Positions 53,767 to 64,000 of a DNA stretch of 64,000 nt are shown here, one piece after another (the first letter of the stretch is position 1; the number at the start of each line of letters is the position of its first letter). A program made the translations under genes and the position numbers. The stretch comes from Symsagittifera roscoffensis (lineage: Eukaryota; Xenacoelomorpha; Acoela; Convolutidae): NCBI RefSeq assembly GCF_963678635.1, contig NC_087066.1, forward strand, positions 66,595,477-66,659,476, in the 5' to 3' direction. The notes under the pieces were generated by a model that was not told where the DNA came from, ran no database searches, and saw nothing but the letters and a program-made list of their open reading frames with translations.

Positions 53767-55405
53767 CTATATGCTCAGATAGTTTTTTTTAGATAAGTAA
53801 GCCTCTATGTCAGTTTCTGAAAATATCACATGTACAAGTGCGTACAACTCTCTCGGATGTAGCTTTCCCCTATTAGGATCATATACTGGTAACCAGAGAG
53901 AGGTCACTCCACTCTCAACCAAAAAATCCCTAAGTCGAGTCAAGGCCAATACCAAGCTCTCTGGATCTACGTGTTGCCTATCAGTGGCCTTGGTAACCAG
54001 GAAACACAAATATTTCCCTGGTATCTGTGATGCAACAGGGGGCAGCGCTATCAGCCCTCCCACACCAGGCCTCTGGTTCCATAAAAATTCGATGTTCTTA
54101 TACTCTTTTTTGAAATCAGCCGCTAGTGCTGTTTTGAAGCTTACGTCCGCGGTTATCGCTATAGCGCACGTGCGTTCCGTGAGTATGAAATCGCTGTCCG
54201 TTTTGACGATGTTGTTTGAATAATGGTTCGATAGGTCGAAATACGATTCAAAATTTCGTCCAGAAGGTGATTTTTTAGCATTCTCGCCCTCTGTCTCTAG
54301 TTCTCCGGTTTCTCTTGCCGATTTCAATTTTTTTATTATCAAATTTTTGGTGTGGGCGAGTCCTACCCCCACTCCCCGGACAAAAATATCCATCGACGTC
54401 CCCGTCGATTGCCCAAAATCTAGGAGATCGAGGTTGGATTGTGGAACACGTAGAGGACCATCTGGGGCGACCCAGTTGGACTCGGTATTGTCATGACTGA
54501 CGTATTTGATGCCGTCTTTATCGACGTCCTGAATCGTCAGGATCGTCTTTTTTGGATCTGTCGGCAGATCATAGAGCCATTCGAGCACCCGCAAGTTCGT
54601 TAAATCTTGCTCATGAGTCTTTTCCGCTTCTGGTTCAAACTCCACTTCCGGTTCTGATCGATCGTCGATCCAATCCTGATCCATGTCATTCACCAAGTCG
54701 ATTTCTTCTAGCACCGCCACTTCGTCCAGTCCTACCAGCGAGTCCATCATATCACTTACAACTATCCTGTCTACGACGAAATCCTCGCCGTACGGATTGT
54801 ATTTCTTCTTGTTTTTTCCTCTCTTGCTCTGGCGTGTTTCCATGGTGAGAGGAAAGTCAGGCTGTATTCCTTTGTCAATTTCGATTTGTTCCGGGCAGTC
54901 CCAGTCTTCCTCGGCATAAGATAGAGTTTCATCGTCCACCTCTACTCGCTCGGTCAACTCCAGATCCAGTGGTAGGTCGCAATCGTCCACCACCTCATTC
55001 CCGTCGGTTTTTGTCGCGAGTACCCCTTTCATTCACCTCACAAGCAGGATCCACTATCAAATCGTCTCGCTCTTGCATTTCCGCTGGGATGCACCAGTCC
55101 TCTGACGAGGCATTGTGTGGTTTGATATTTTCGTAATGAGCTGCTCTTCCAGTGCTTAATCGATAAAAGCGACCTCCTTGGTGCACCTCTGTTATCTGAA
55201 ATGGACCACGCCATTTCTTTAATAATTTCTTGGTTCCTTTTGGTGGAACCACTTCCTGGAACACCCAAACGTAGTCGCCAACTGAGTAGGCTTTTGCATC
55301 GGCTGTCCTTTTGTCAAACCTCCTTTTTTGTCTAATTTGCGCCTGTTGCGTGTTCCTCATGCATAAGTCATTGAGGTCCTGCTGTCTTCTAATAACATCC
55401 GGCAC
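53767..55405 (-). pseudogene. E2 integrase C-terminus and macrodomain-like module
   Basis: Two overlapping frames (55405-54995, 55032-53767) joined by a frameshift at about 55020. The first has the SH3-like KKWRGPFQITEVHQGGRFY module. The second has the acidic linker, SMDIFVRGVGVGLAHTKNL and the macrodomain-like end (CAIAITADVSFKT, GKYLCFLVTK, LPVYDPNRGKLHP, VIFSETDIEAYL), ending KKNYLSI. Strong agreement with E1 shows this end was under protein-level selection. Confidence 0.85.
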
Positions 55406-55444
55406 GTACGTTTGCGGTGCTGTTCTCTTCCCCTCATATTCAGG

Positions 55445-56608
55445 TTAGAAAAACGTCAACGGAAGCGCTTTTTCGTGACCCGTTAGCATCATGTGCGGAC
55501 TTATTCCCGTGGTGGAAAGCTCCGTGCTGTTGTAAGCACCCATCATTTGCGGCAAGTGCTTGTCCCAGTCATCCATGTAGCGTGAGCAATAGACTCTCAG
55601 CATGGATACAAGTGTGCGATTTTGCCTCTCGACTAGGCCATTCGTTTGCGGGTGATAAGTGGTCGAGTGGGCCTGCGCTACCTGCGACCTTTTCATTGAC
55701 TCCTTCGTGAGATCACCCACGAATGCTTTGCCATTGTCCGATTGGAATGTGATAGGGCAGCCATGCCTCGCTATCCACACATTTATCAATTGATCGCATG
55801 TTTCTTCCGCCGATGCTGTCATGCAGGGTGCTGCCTCCGCATACTTCGTAAAATGGTAGATCATTACCAGCACCTGATTATAGGCCGTTGCTGTCATGCA
55901 GATTTTCTGATGATCAATTTGCACCGCTTCGTTGAATCCCGACGACTCTATTGACTGTAGGGGGAACCTTAGTTTCCTGGGATACTTCGCCTGCTGACAT
56001 GACAGGCACGCGGCGATCCATTTCTCACAAGCCTTCTTCAATCCCGGCCATTCGAATCGTTTCTGTATCCTGTTGTACACTTTGTCCACGCCTTGATGGC
56101 CCATCTGATCATGTGAGCGAAAAAGCAATTCGGTCTGGTACAACTGTGGTAACACTATCGAATTGTATTTATAAAGGACCTTGTCCTCCTCTTTACGTTT
56201 ACAAGCTACGATTCCGTCCTTGTTCAGGTACAACAGGTCTTTTCTCTTCAGGTAGAATTGCTTCAAGATCTTGTAGCTGTCTTCTTCCAAGTCTCCTTTG
56301 TCAGGTGCTCCATTCTTGATCCATCTCTTCAGACTGCTCGTCATTCTATCATTTCGTTGAGCCCTTAGGAGATCCGACAGCCCGTACCTGGCTTTCAAAT
56401 ACGTCTTTACCACGTTCATTTGCCCACTCATTATTTCCGGAGCATGAGCATCGTCCATCAACTTGACACACCATATCTTTTTCAAAGTCGTCGCTTCCTG
56501 CACAGATGGTTCCAGATTGGTACGGACGACCGTACCATGTGGCAGCAATCTGGTTGGGCGTTTCGAAACTGCTATCAGCTCGAGCTCATCTGCGGCATTA
56601 TCTACCAC
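55445..56608 (-). pseudogene. E2 integrase core
   Basis: 387 codons: zinc finger HDQMGHQGVDK...CLSCQQ, then D (AVQIDHQ), D (FQSDNGKAF) and E (NGLVERQN) at the same spacing as E1, ending at HEKALPLTFF with a stop at 55445. The catalytic triad is intact, but the frame is cut off from RT upstream and from the C-terminal module downstream. Confidence 0.88.
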
Positions 56609-57307
56609 AGTGCCCTCTTCACCTGAGGTGTACCTGTCCCTGTCTGGATCCTGATGCGTTTCTCGGTCCAGTCCGCGCTGCTTTCAGTCTACCAACAATG
56701 GGTGGATTGCGATCTCCGACATATCGGAATTGGAAGTTGTTTCAAATGTGTTGTCCCAGGACTGGGGCCTCGAGTAAACACTTGAGCCGACTCATTCCCC
56801 AACATCATATTCCAAGTTGTCTGAGATGTTTCTCGACTCCCCGGACAAAACTCTGTCCATTAGTCGCTTTGAATCCGACTCCCCGGACAAAATTCTGCCC
56901 CTAGGTGGTCTCGTCAACCTCTCCCCGGACAAGTCGTCCTGCACGGGCTCAAAGGTGTCAGACTCCTCAGACAAGTCGTCCTTGACGGGCTCGAAGGTAT
57001 CAGACTCCCCGGACATTGTCTCGTCCCCGGACGAACAATCTGGGCTCGGCTCGTATTCTTCCCTTGCATCCGTGAAACGCACTTTCCTCGCGAAGCTAGA
57101 TCTCGACTTGATCCTGACTTCCTCAGTGGCTTGGGTCTGATTCAGTGTGCCATGTTCAGTAAACGAAAATCTCAACAAGACCTCCTTCGGCATCGAGCTC
57201 ACCAGCTGGTTGACTATCGACCTGCAATCCCGTTCAACACCTCGGCTGCGAATGGACACTGGCCTCTTCTCTGTTCTCTCAGTGACAGTCAACCGCTGCA
57301 TGGTCTC
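56474..57307. repeat. 834-bp tandem duplication in E2, copy A
   Basis: Matches 57308-58141 at constant offset 834, both containing TCGCTTCCTGCACAGATGG (56491 and 57325). Differences are scattered substitutions and small indels. Confidence 0.92.
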
Positions 57308-58281
57308 TATCTTTTTCAAAGGCGTCGCTTCCTGCACAGATGGTTCCAGATTGGTACGGACGACCGTACCATGTGGCAGCAATCTGGTTGGGCGTTTCGA
57401 AACTGCTATCAGCTCGAGCTCATCTGCGGCATTATCTACCACAGTGCCCTCTTCACCTGAGGTGTACCTGTCCCTGTCTGGATCCTGATGCGTTTCTCGG
57501 TCCAGTCCGCGCTGCTTTCAGTCTACCAACAATGGATGGATTGCGATCTCCGACATATCGGAATTGGAAGTTGTTTCAGATGTGTTGTCCCAGGACTGGG
57601 GCCTCGAGTAAACACTTGAGCCGACTCATTCCGCAACATCATATTCCACGTTGTCTGAGATGTTTCCCGACTCCCCGGACAAAAACTCTGTCCATTAGTC
57701 GCTTTGAATCCGACTCCCCGGACAAAATTCTGCCCCTATGTGGTCTCGTCAACCTCTTCCCGGACAAGTCGTCCTGCACGGGCTCAAAGGTGTCAGACTC
57801 CTCAGACAAGTCGTCCTTGACGGGCTCGAAGGTATCAGACTCCCCTGACATTGTCTCGTCCCCGGACGAACAATCTGGGCGGCTCGTATTCTTCCCTTGC
57901 ATCCGTGAAACGCGCTTTCCTCGCGAAGCTAGATCTCGACTTGATCCTGACTTCCTCAGTGGCTTGGGTCTGATTCAGTGTGCCATTTTCAGTGAACGAA
58001 AATCTCAACAAGACCTCCTTCGGCATCGAGCTCACCAGCTGGTTGACTATCGACCTGCAATCCCGTTCAACACCTCAGCTGCGAATGGACACTGGCCTCT
58101 TCTCTGTTCTCTCAGTGACAGTCAACCGCTGCATGGTCTCCATCCACTCACGATCATGCCTATCCACTTCCCTGTACAACAAGTCACGGAGCTTCCTCAT
58201 GACGTCCGGCGCCACGCTCACCGTCCTGTTCAATAGAACCATGCTGTTTATACCCAGCCTGGTAAGTTCTTGCTTCACCAA
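56792..58281 (-). pseudogene. E2 RNase H-integrase linker, tandemly duplicated
   Basis: Equivalent of the acidic linker of E1 ORF1. An 834-bp segment is present twice (about 56474-57307 and 57308-58141), with copies about 97% alike, so the duplication is young relative to E2. The linker is rich in LSGESD repeats encoded by GTCCGGGGAG. Frames shift at the copy junctions and within the second copy. Confidence 0.82.
57308..58141. repeat. 834-bp tandem duplication in E2, copy B
   Basis: Upstream copy in E2 orientation. Its end GCATGGTCTCCATCCACTC continues into the unique sequence that is interrupted in copy A. Confidence 0.92.
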
Positions 58282-60016
58282 ATTGGATCGGACAAATCAG
58301 CAAATCCAACGGAACGGGCTCGCCTCTGGCTAAAACCTTTATCTCCGCGGCCGTCTTCATTGGAAGGTCAGGGTGTCCGGGTATAGGATGCCCTGACTTG
58401 TCTAACCACATAGTAAGTGGCAGTTTGTCGTAGGTTTCCTTGTCCAGAAATGAAAACCCGTCTTTGGTTTCCGATTGGTTAGCCTGCTTCTCCTCGAGGC
58501 GCTCATAGAATTCTGTCTTTTTACTGAGGCTATCTGCATTCTGGTGCTTGTCACGGGTACGGTGCTCTATGATCATGTGGTATCCATCCAGGCGCACGAT
58601 CCAACGACCAATATAACTTTGGTCCATCGAATAGGTTTTCAGCCAGGCAAGGGCACGATTATCCACACGTAACTTGAAGGGAGCACTCCCCAAGTAGGCC
58701 CTGTATTTTTCCACGAAAGTGATCACCGCGGTAATCTCCGCTTTTGGTGCGCCGTACTCCATCTCAGTATCACTCAGGACTTTACTCCCGTAGGCTATCG
58801 GACGAAGAACCGTTCTCCCGTTCCACTCCTGCACCTGGTGAAGTATGCCCGATATCGCAACCACTGATGCATCCGTGTCCAGCACGAACATCCCCTTCTC
58901 TGTTGGCATAGCGAGGACCGGTGCCTCGCAAAGTTCAGGTTTGATGTTCTCAAATGAAACTTGTGCTTCATCAGTCCAAGTGAACTTTTTGCCCTTGTTT
59001 CTCATCAACTGCTGCATGGGGTATATTTTGTCAGCATACCCCTTTATGAATTCTCGATAATAATTAGCAAATCCCAAAAAACTCATCAGCTGTGTATCTG
59101 TTTTAGGTGCCTTCCAGGTCAACACCGCTTCAACCGCTTCAGGATCTGGTCTCACTCCATGTTTATCCACCAGGCGGCCCAGATACTTTATGGAATCTCC
59201 GAGGATTTCACACTTAGAGGGTTTACATTTCAGACCCACCTGCTTCATGCTAGAAAACACCTCATCCAACCTCTCTATGTGGTCTTCTAAGGTTGGTGTT
59301 GCAATCACAACATCATCGACATAACACATGATGAGATTCCCGTATTTCTTAGTGACGCTCGTGAGTGCCTGGGCCATCAGTCGCTGGAATGTGGCCGTCG
59401 CGTTGCACAATCCGAACGGCATCCTCTTCCACTGGAACAATCCCAGCTCGCACGCGAAGCCTGTTTTTTCTCGATCTTGATTTCGAAGTGGCACTTGCCA
59501 GAACGCAGAGCTCAAATCCAACGTCGTGAAGAACTTCGCGTCTCCCAGCTTGGATAGGCTCTCATCGATGCGGGGAATCGGGTATGCGTCCTTTATAGTC
59601 ACTGCGTTCAGATAACGGAAATGACAACAAAATTTGAGTTGTCCCCCTTTCTTTTTCGCCATCACCCCGCCACAAGCCCACGGGGACCTCGACGGCTCGA
59701 TCATGTCATACTCCATTAACATCTCGATTTCCTTCCTGCACGCCTCTGACTTGTGAGGGGTCATTCTTCTCGCCCCTTCCCTATGAGGTACCGAGCCCTC
59801 TTCTATCTCAATCTCGTGTTCTACAAAATTACAGCAACCTATGTCGGCCTTATGTTTCGAAAAAACGTCTGCGTTCCGACTTAGCACCGCTCTGAGCGAA
59901 TCTAGTTCCTTGTCTGATATTTTACCCTTCAAATGTTCTATCTCAGGTAGGACCGGTTTATTCGCTGCTAACTCTGTTTCTGTCGGTTTATTCGCTCCAC
60001 GGGAAAGTTGAAACAA
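58184..60016 (-). pseudogene. E2 reverse transcriptase and RNase H
   Basis: 610 codons closely similar to E1: SPWACGGVMAKKKGGQLKFC, TLDLSSAFWQVPL, MPFGLCNATATFQ, CYVDDVVIATPT, YLGRLVDKHG and FLGFANYYREF, then RNase H with LDTDASVVAISGIL and HRTRDKHQNADSLSKK. Catalytic residues are intact. Frameshifts bound it on both sides. Confidence 0.9.
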
Positions 60017-60295
60017 CTAGACAGCCCATCATCTGTTTCCGACTTCATTGAAAACAATTTCCTAGAAGATTTCAATTCATTTACTCTCTTCATTATACAT
60101 TCTTGGTTCGCATGCAATGGACATTTAGTTACATCAAACTTTTTCAAATTCTCCACACTCTGAAAGTCTGTGTTTAGAGGCAAAGCATAGCCAAGTCTTT
60201 CCCCTCTGTATTGTCACTGTTGTTGCTTCTGTGTTCAACAACGAACTCACACACAGTCCGCTCTGAGTGAGTGAGAAGCTTCATCCTAAAATAGC
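60017..60295 (-). pseudogene. E2 protease-RT junction, damaged
   Basis: Matches E1 residues ~1155-1255. It contains in-frame TAG (60296) and TGA (about 60282) within what reads SKS-AILG-SFS, against SAAVLGRSFS in E1. A one-base indel follows in the run GGGGAAA (about 60200), and another frameshift lies just before 60016 after SSCFNFP. Confidence 0.8.
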
Positions 60296-61270
60296 CTAGC
60301 TTTTACTGTTTGGATTTGGTACCAGACACACCTGTCTGTCATTGCTGAGTTCATTCAAGTTCCTCATCCTAAACGTCGCTACTAGGGCTTGGTTTGTTTT
60401 TAATCTAACTTTTCGATCCAGAAAAATGGGCACCTTGGCCTTGTTAATTAAGATCTTATTAAGGGGTTTCTTTTCATACTTTCTCTCAGGATCCTTGATC
60501 CTAATTAACCCGTCGTTGAGATCGATCGTGACATCAAAGTTGCGTACGAAGTCCCTTCCTAAGATGAACTGATCAGATTCGTCCAAATTCTCCACTACTA
60601 GGAAGCTCATCCAAAGATGTCTTCCTCCGAGCTGCAGTGAAATGATCGGGGTTCGTCCAGTCACATAGATCGCTCCCTGATTGGCAGCTGCCAACCTGAT
60701 GTTTGTCGGTATGAAATCCGACCTCTCGAAACCCATGTCGGTCCAAGTTTTGACTGGCATGACACTAACCATTGCTCCCGTGTCTAGCAGTCCCTTTACT
60801 GAAAGTTGTCTGCCTTGCACGTCCAGCACGTGTGCGGCCAGATCGGCCTAGCAACCTATGTGCACCGCATCTTGTTCGAGCATGGCGTTGCGTCCGATTC
60901 GTCTAACCTTCAGCTCCTCTTGACCAATGTATATCCGGCCAATCTGATCGTTCGCATCAGGTATGTGAGCTTTTGTGTAGATATTGATGCCATCCACATT
61001 CATTAGAATCGGATATGGGCCATGGGCATCGATGTAATGTCCATCCACTTTCATCAGCCTCGGACCTCCTGTTGTGAGCAGCGCTCGCACTGCCCTGGAG
61101 TCCAGTTTGGGATCTTTCTCCTTCAGGTAGTCTGCATAAATGTCCAGGTGGACTAGAGTAATCTCGGATGGTTCACTCAAGTTCTTGACCACCTGGTGCC
61201 CTGCGACTGAGATAATGGACATTATTTTCGTCCCCTCCTTCGTCATGCCGAAATTTCTCCCAGATATCAC
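60296..61270 (-). pseudogene. E2 protease region
   Basis: Pieces 61270-60848 and 60829-60296 lie in one frame split by TAG at 60848, where E1 has a Glu codon (HIGTEADV against HIGC-stop-ADL): a simple GAG to TAG change. The aspartic protease signature LLDTGAMVSVMPVKTW is intact, as are FILGRDFVRNFDVTIDLN and the preceding NLSEPSE region shared with E1. Confidence 0.85.
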
Positions 61271-61345
61271 GTTCAGTTTTAGTCCCTGCTTCCTGGGTTC
61301 CTCTTTCTCTTCTATTTTCGTCGTTTTACCCCGAATATTAAAACT

Positions 61346-62431
61346 TTACCGAAGATCTGTGCTCTCCAGCTCCGACCTTACCCATTGCTCCACTTCTTTC
61401 GTGGCTAGCTCCCGTTTGACATTCTGCAACGCTGTCCTTGCCGCCAGACCGTAATCCACCTTGAGTGGGCTAGCCGACTCTGCCTCCAGGTTCGAGGCTA
61501 CCACCTCGTCAGGCAGTGTCTTTACCTTCTTAGTCGTAAAGGTGCTTGGTGTCGTCTCCTTTCTCCGAGACTCGGCCTCGTTCATCAGACGTGCTCGACT
61601 GGCCTTGACACCCGAAAGCGCCTCTTCGTGGCGGGGATGTTTCGCGTCCGCCACTGCATCCAAAAAAATCTGAGTGCAATCCGACTTGAAGTGTCCTTCC
61701 AAATTACAGTAGAAGCACCTCGGACCATATTTCATGATGAGCCTTCTGACGTACTCTTCGTGATCCTCGTCGGTCGCGTCGACGTCGTCGAGAAAGTAGC
61801 CTATTGCCTTCATGTTCTGTTTGTATGTAGAACACGCGGAAACGTGATGGTCCATCGAACCACAATTCGCACAAGACCTCCTCTTATTCATGTCATCGTT
61901 AGGTTTGTACCAACTGAAGTTCCCACCAGTGTTTGTCCCGCTATAGTTACCATAATTGCTGTAACGGTTTTGCGCCCTCGGTTTTATGAGTAAATACTCG
62001 CGTGACTTCATACGCAAATCATCGGGCGTGGGTACCTGGTCAAGTGACAGGGTGAAGTGTGTGGCCAACATCGTTTTCAACTCCTCACTCTTTACTCCGT
62101 CCATGAACTTCGAAGCAATCGCCAAGTTTCGCTCGGATATTCTCTCATCGGGATTGCTTCTCCTCCTAAGCAATTCAAGGTCGTCCAAAAATTTGTCTAT
62201 GGATTCGTCATCTCTTTGACGCCTCTTTTCGAACTTCACCATAGCCTGGTGCCCTTGTAATCCAGAGCCGAACCGATTCAGCAAGATGTCGAATATATTG
62301 CGAGCGCTGTCTCTCTCATTGGCTCTTTTCGCCATTACACAATTTAATGCAGTACCCTCCAGGTTGCTCGTTAGTGCGCTGCACTCTTGTTTCTTGGAGA
62401 GACTATCTTCCTCAAAGTGTAACTTCATCAC
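61346..62431 (-). pseudogene. E2 Gag: capsid-like and nucleocapsid regions
   Basis: 361 codons matching E1 residues ~450-790: NLEGTALNCVMAKR, LLNRFGSGLQGHQAM, FEKRRQRDDESIDKFLDDLE, then two CX2CX4HX4C knuckles CANCGSMDHHVSAC and CFYCNLEGHFKSDC. It is in frame with the pieces on either side, interrupted only by TAG at 62471 and TAA at 61346. Confidence 0.88.
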
Positions 62432-62470
62432 TTCTATCCAAGTATCAATGCAGCCGTCTGACTCGTCTTT

Positions 62471-63760
62471 CTATGACTTCGGCTTTTTCAGTGTCCTTCT
62501 TGACCTCTCTCCTCTCTCGGTTGACTTCGAGGGTTTGGTGGTGAATGTCTCGAGAGATCTGTTCAGAGGCTCAAACATCGAGGCATACATTGTCGTGTCC
62601 TGTGAGGCTGTAGTCAGATCTGGCACTGAACTGACTTGTGGCACAGTTGGCAACCTTGTCTCCGGAGTAGCATCTGCCTCCGGCGGGACTGGATTCGTCC
62701 AGCCAGGCCTCGACGGGGCTGCCCTTGGCCTCTCCCTATTCCTAGGTTCGTAGTTCGTTCTCGAGCTTTGCTGGGCCCTGGCATAGCTGCCCATACCATC
62801 TCCATCATTCGCATGGCGTGAGCGCTCCCTTGGGTTGGAACGCTCCTTCCAATTGCTTCCATCCAATTCCTCTGACTCCTTGTTTGCCTGTGCCAGGCTC
62901 TCCGCCAGGCATTGATCGGTGTTGCGAATCAATTGAGCCTGATCAACCCTCGCCTGCGACTTCACGTGCGTTAGTTCACCTCTCAAATTCTCCCGACCCT
63001 GGTGAGCTCTCTCGTCAACTTGATCTATTCTCTTGGTCATGTCCCGTCTCAGTTCATCCAGATCATTCATTACGCCAGCGAACATGTCACTTATATCGCC
63101 AGTTGCCCCAAATGGCGGGGTTAGTCCCAAAGAAGATGAGGTCAACTGCGGCTGCAGCCTGGTACTTGATGACGCACCGCCTTTTTGCTTGCTCATCGAC
63201 GTCATCAATCTGTCGAACGTTGATGACGCTCCCATCGTTATCCCATCCGACATGGGCCTCGTCGGCGAGGTGGACGACGCCTTCCCGCTCTTGTCGTTTC
63301 TTGGGCACGGTGTGAAGTTTACGTCCGGATGGGTTATCTCCGGGTGGTCATAACCGGAAGATAAACCTTCAGTTCGTAGTGACGCCATGCGCTCATCGTA
63401 CAAAGAATTCCAGCTCTTCTTGGCCTTCGAACCCGGTTGTTCTTCACTCGAGCTTATGCTCGACATCATCGCATTGTTGCTCTGCTTGGCCAGAGATGAG
63501 TTGGTGTTAGCTGGATGTGAAAATTCTCTTCGCCACCTATGACTCTTGGTCTCCGATTTGGACATTCCCCTGAATAACACTTCCTCTCGCGGCTCGACCT
63601 CGGAACGCTCTGAGGTCTCCTCCGTCCTCTCAACTTCCTCCCGCTCGAGGTCCTCGCTCGTCTCAAAGTCGGGTCGAATAAGCGTCCGTTCTCCTTCGTC
63701 AAATGGGTCCACAAGCGTCTCGCTCGCGGGTCCGGCCTCGAGGCTCAAACATCGAGGCAT
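62471..63760 (-). pseudogene. E2 Gag N-terminal region
   Basis: 429 codons, Ser/Glu/Arg-rich, with a coiled-coil-like helix (about 63100-62900) and an Arg/Pro-rich part, ending TLKKPKS before TAG 62471, where E1 reads KKPKEF. The apparent start at 63760 lies inside a duplicated block and is not the true Gag start. The frame is shifted at the duplication joint near 63740. Confidence 0.75.
62566..62825. repeat. duplicated Gag segment, downstream copy
   Basis: Near-identical to 63741-64000 (offset 1,175 bp), with only a few mismatches. The match runs to the window edge, so the unit is at least 260 bp and is probably a ~1.2-kb tandem duplication. Confidence 0.9.
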
Positions 63761-64000
63761 ACATCGTCGTGTCCTGTGAGGCTGTAGTCAGATCTGGCAC
63801 TGAACTGACTTGTGGCACAGTTGGCAACCTTGTCTCCGGAGTAGCATCTGCCTCCGGCGGGACTGGATTCGTCCAGCCAGGCCTCGACGGGGCTGCCCTT
63901 GGCCGCTCCCTATTCCTAGGTTCGTAGTTCGTTCTCGAGCTTTGCTGGGCCCTGGCATAGCTGCCCATACCATCTCCATCATTCGCATGGCGTGAGCGCT
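63741..64000. repeat. duplicated Gag segment, upstream copy (cut by window edge)
   Basis: Second copy of 62566-62825. It joins other Gag sequence at about 63741 with a frame change, one of the lesions in E2. Confidence 0.9.

Larger units (their letters stand above)
42887..64000 (-). mobile_element. E2: divergent, decayed giant element (runs off the right edge)
   Basis: Same gene order as E1 on the opposite strand: Gag-Pol-macrodomain (63760 to 53767), spacer, ORF2 (53180 to 44539), PPT-like purine run and putative 3' LTR. Protein similarity to E1 is high in RT, RNase H and integrase and much lower in Gag and ORF2, so this is another family rather than a decayed E1. It carries several in-frame stops (TAG, TAA, TGA), several frameshifts and two tandem duplications. 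The 5' LTR lies beyond 64000. Confidence 0.88.

Noticed and set aside
44539-63760. E2 in-frame stops as programmed read-through or recoding
   Set aside because: Stops are of all three types, sit at unrelated places (inside the SGNH domain, inside protease flanks), replace E1 sense codons (for example GAG to TAG at 60848), and occur alongside frameshifts. Decay is the simpler reading, though some indels could be assembly errors.

Overview
The window is from an AT-rich animal (metazoan) nuclear genome, most likely an invertebrate. The evidence is a multi-exon gene with canonical GT-AG introns for a P1B copper ATPase of the ATP7 type, a LINE reverse transcriptase, and about 47 kb of giant LTR retrotransposons. 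I cannot name the lineage from sequence alone.

Region 1 (about 1-13.1 kb, minus strand): a six-exon ATP7 gene, 13123 down to 2415. I reconstructed it by joining exon frames across introns whose phases agree; it would encode about 1,629 aa (1,632 with an alternative donor). Its introns and 3' flank carry at least six same-orientation copies of an AT-rich dispersed repeat, plus a (CA)n microsatellite. Region 2 (about 13.77-15.7 kb, plus): a 5'-truncated LINE with an RT domain.

Region 3 (16.8-39.8 kb, plus): a 22.9-kb Ty3/gypsy-type element, here called E1. Its two 885-bp LTRs look identical by eye. It has a tRNA-Asn-like primer site, a 2.5-kb leader with a 69-bp repeat and a roughly 0.73-kb minisatellite, and two uninterrupted giant ORFs. 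ORF1 (2,936 codons) is Gag-zinc knuckles-protease-RT-RNase H-long linker-DD35E integrase, followed by a macrodomain-like C-terminus. ORF2 (2,959 codons) is not env-like. It carries a coiled coil, an SGNH/GDSL hydrolase domain with all catalytic blocks, a second degenerate SGNH-like domain, large unknown conserved regions, and a C-terminal SUMO-interaction-like motif.

Region 4 (39.76-43.2 kb): a nested scrap zone with an ORF2 3' fragment, a third LTR and leader (plus), joined head-to-head to an inverted leader and LTR. One inverted LTR copy preserves the empty target site of E1. Region 5 (42.9-64 kb, minus): a divergent second element (E2) with the same gene order and domains, broken by in-frame stops, frameshifts and two tandem duplications, and running off the right edge.

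How the parts relate: two diverged families share the macrodomain and the SGNH-bearing second protein, so these are conserved parts of the element rather than chance captures. E1 looks recent and possibly competent; E2 is dead. Two nucleotide-level patterns lie on top of the coding: a PPT-like decamer repeated inside the ORFs in different reading frames, and a strong strand-biased excess of CTTGAG in E1.
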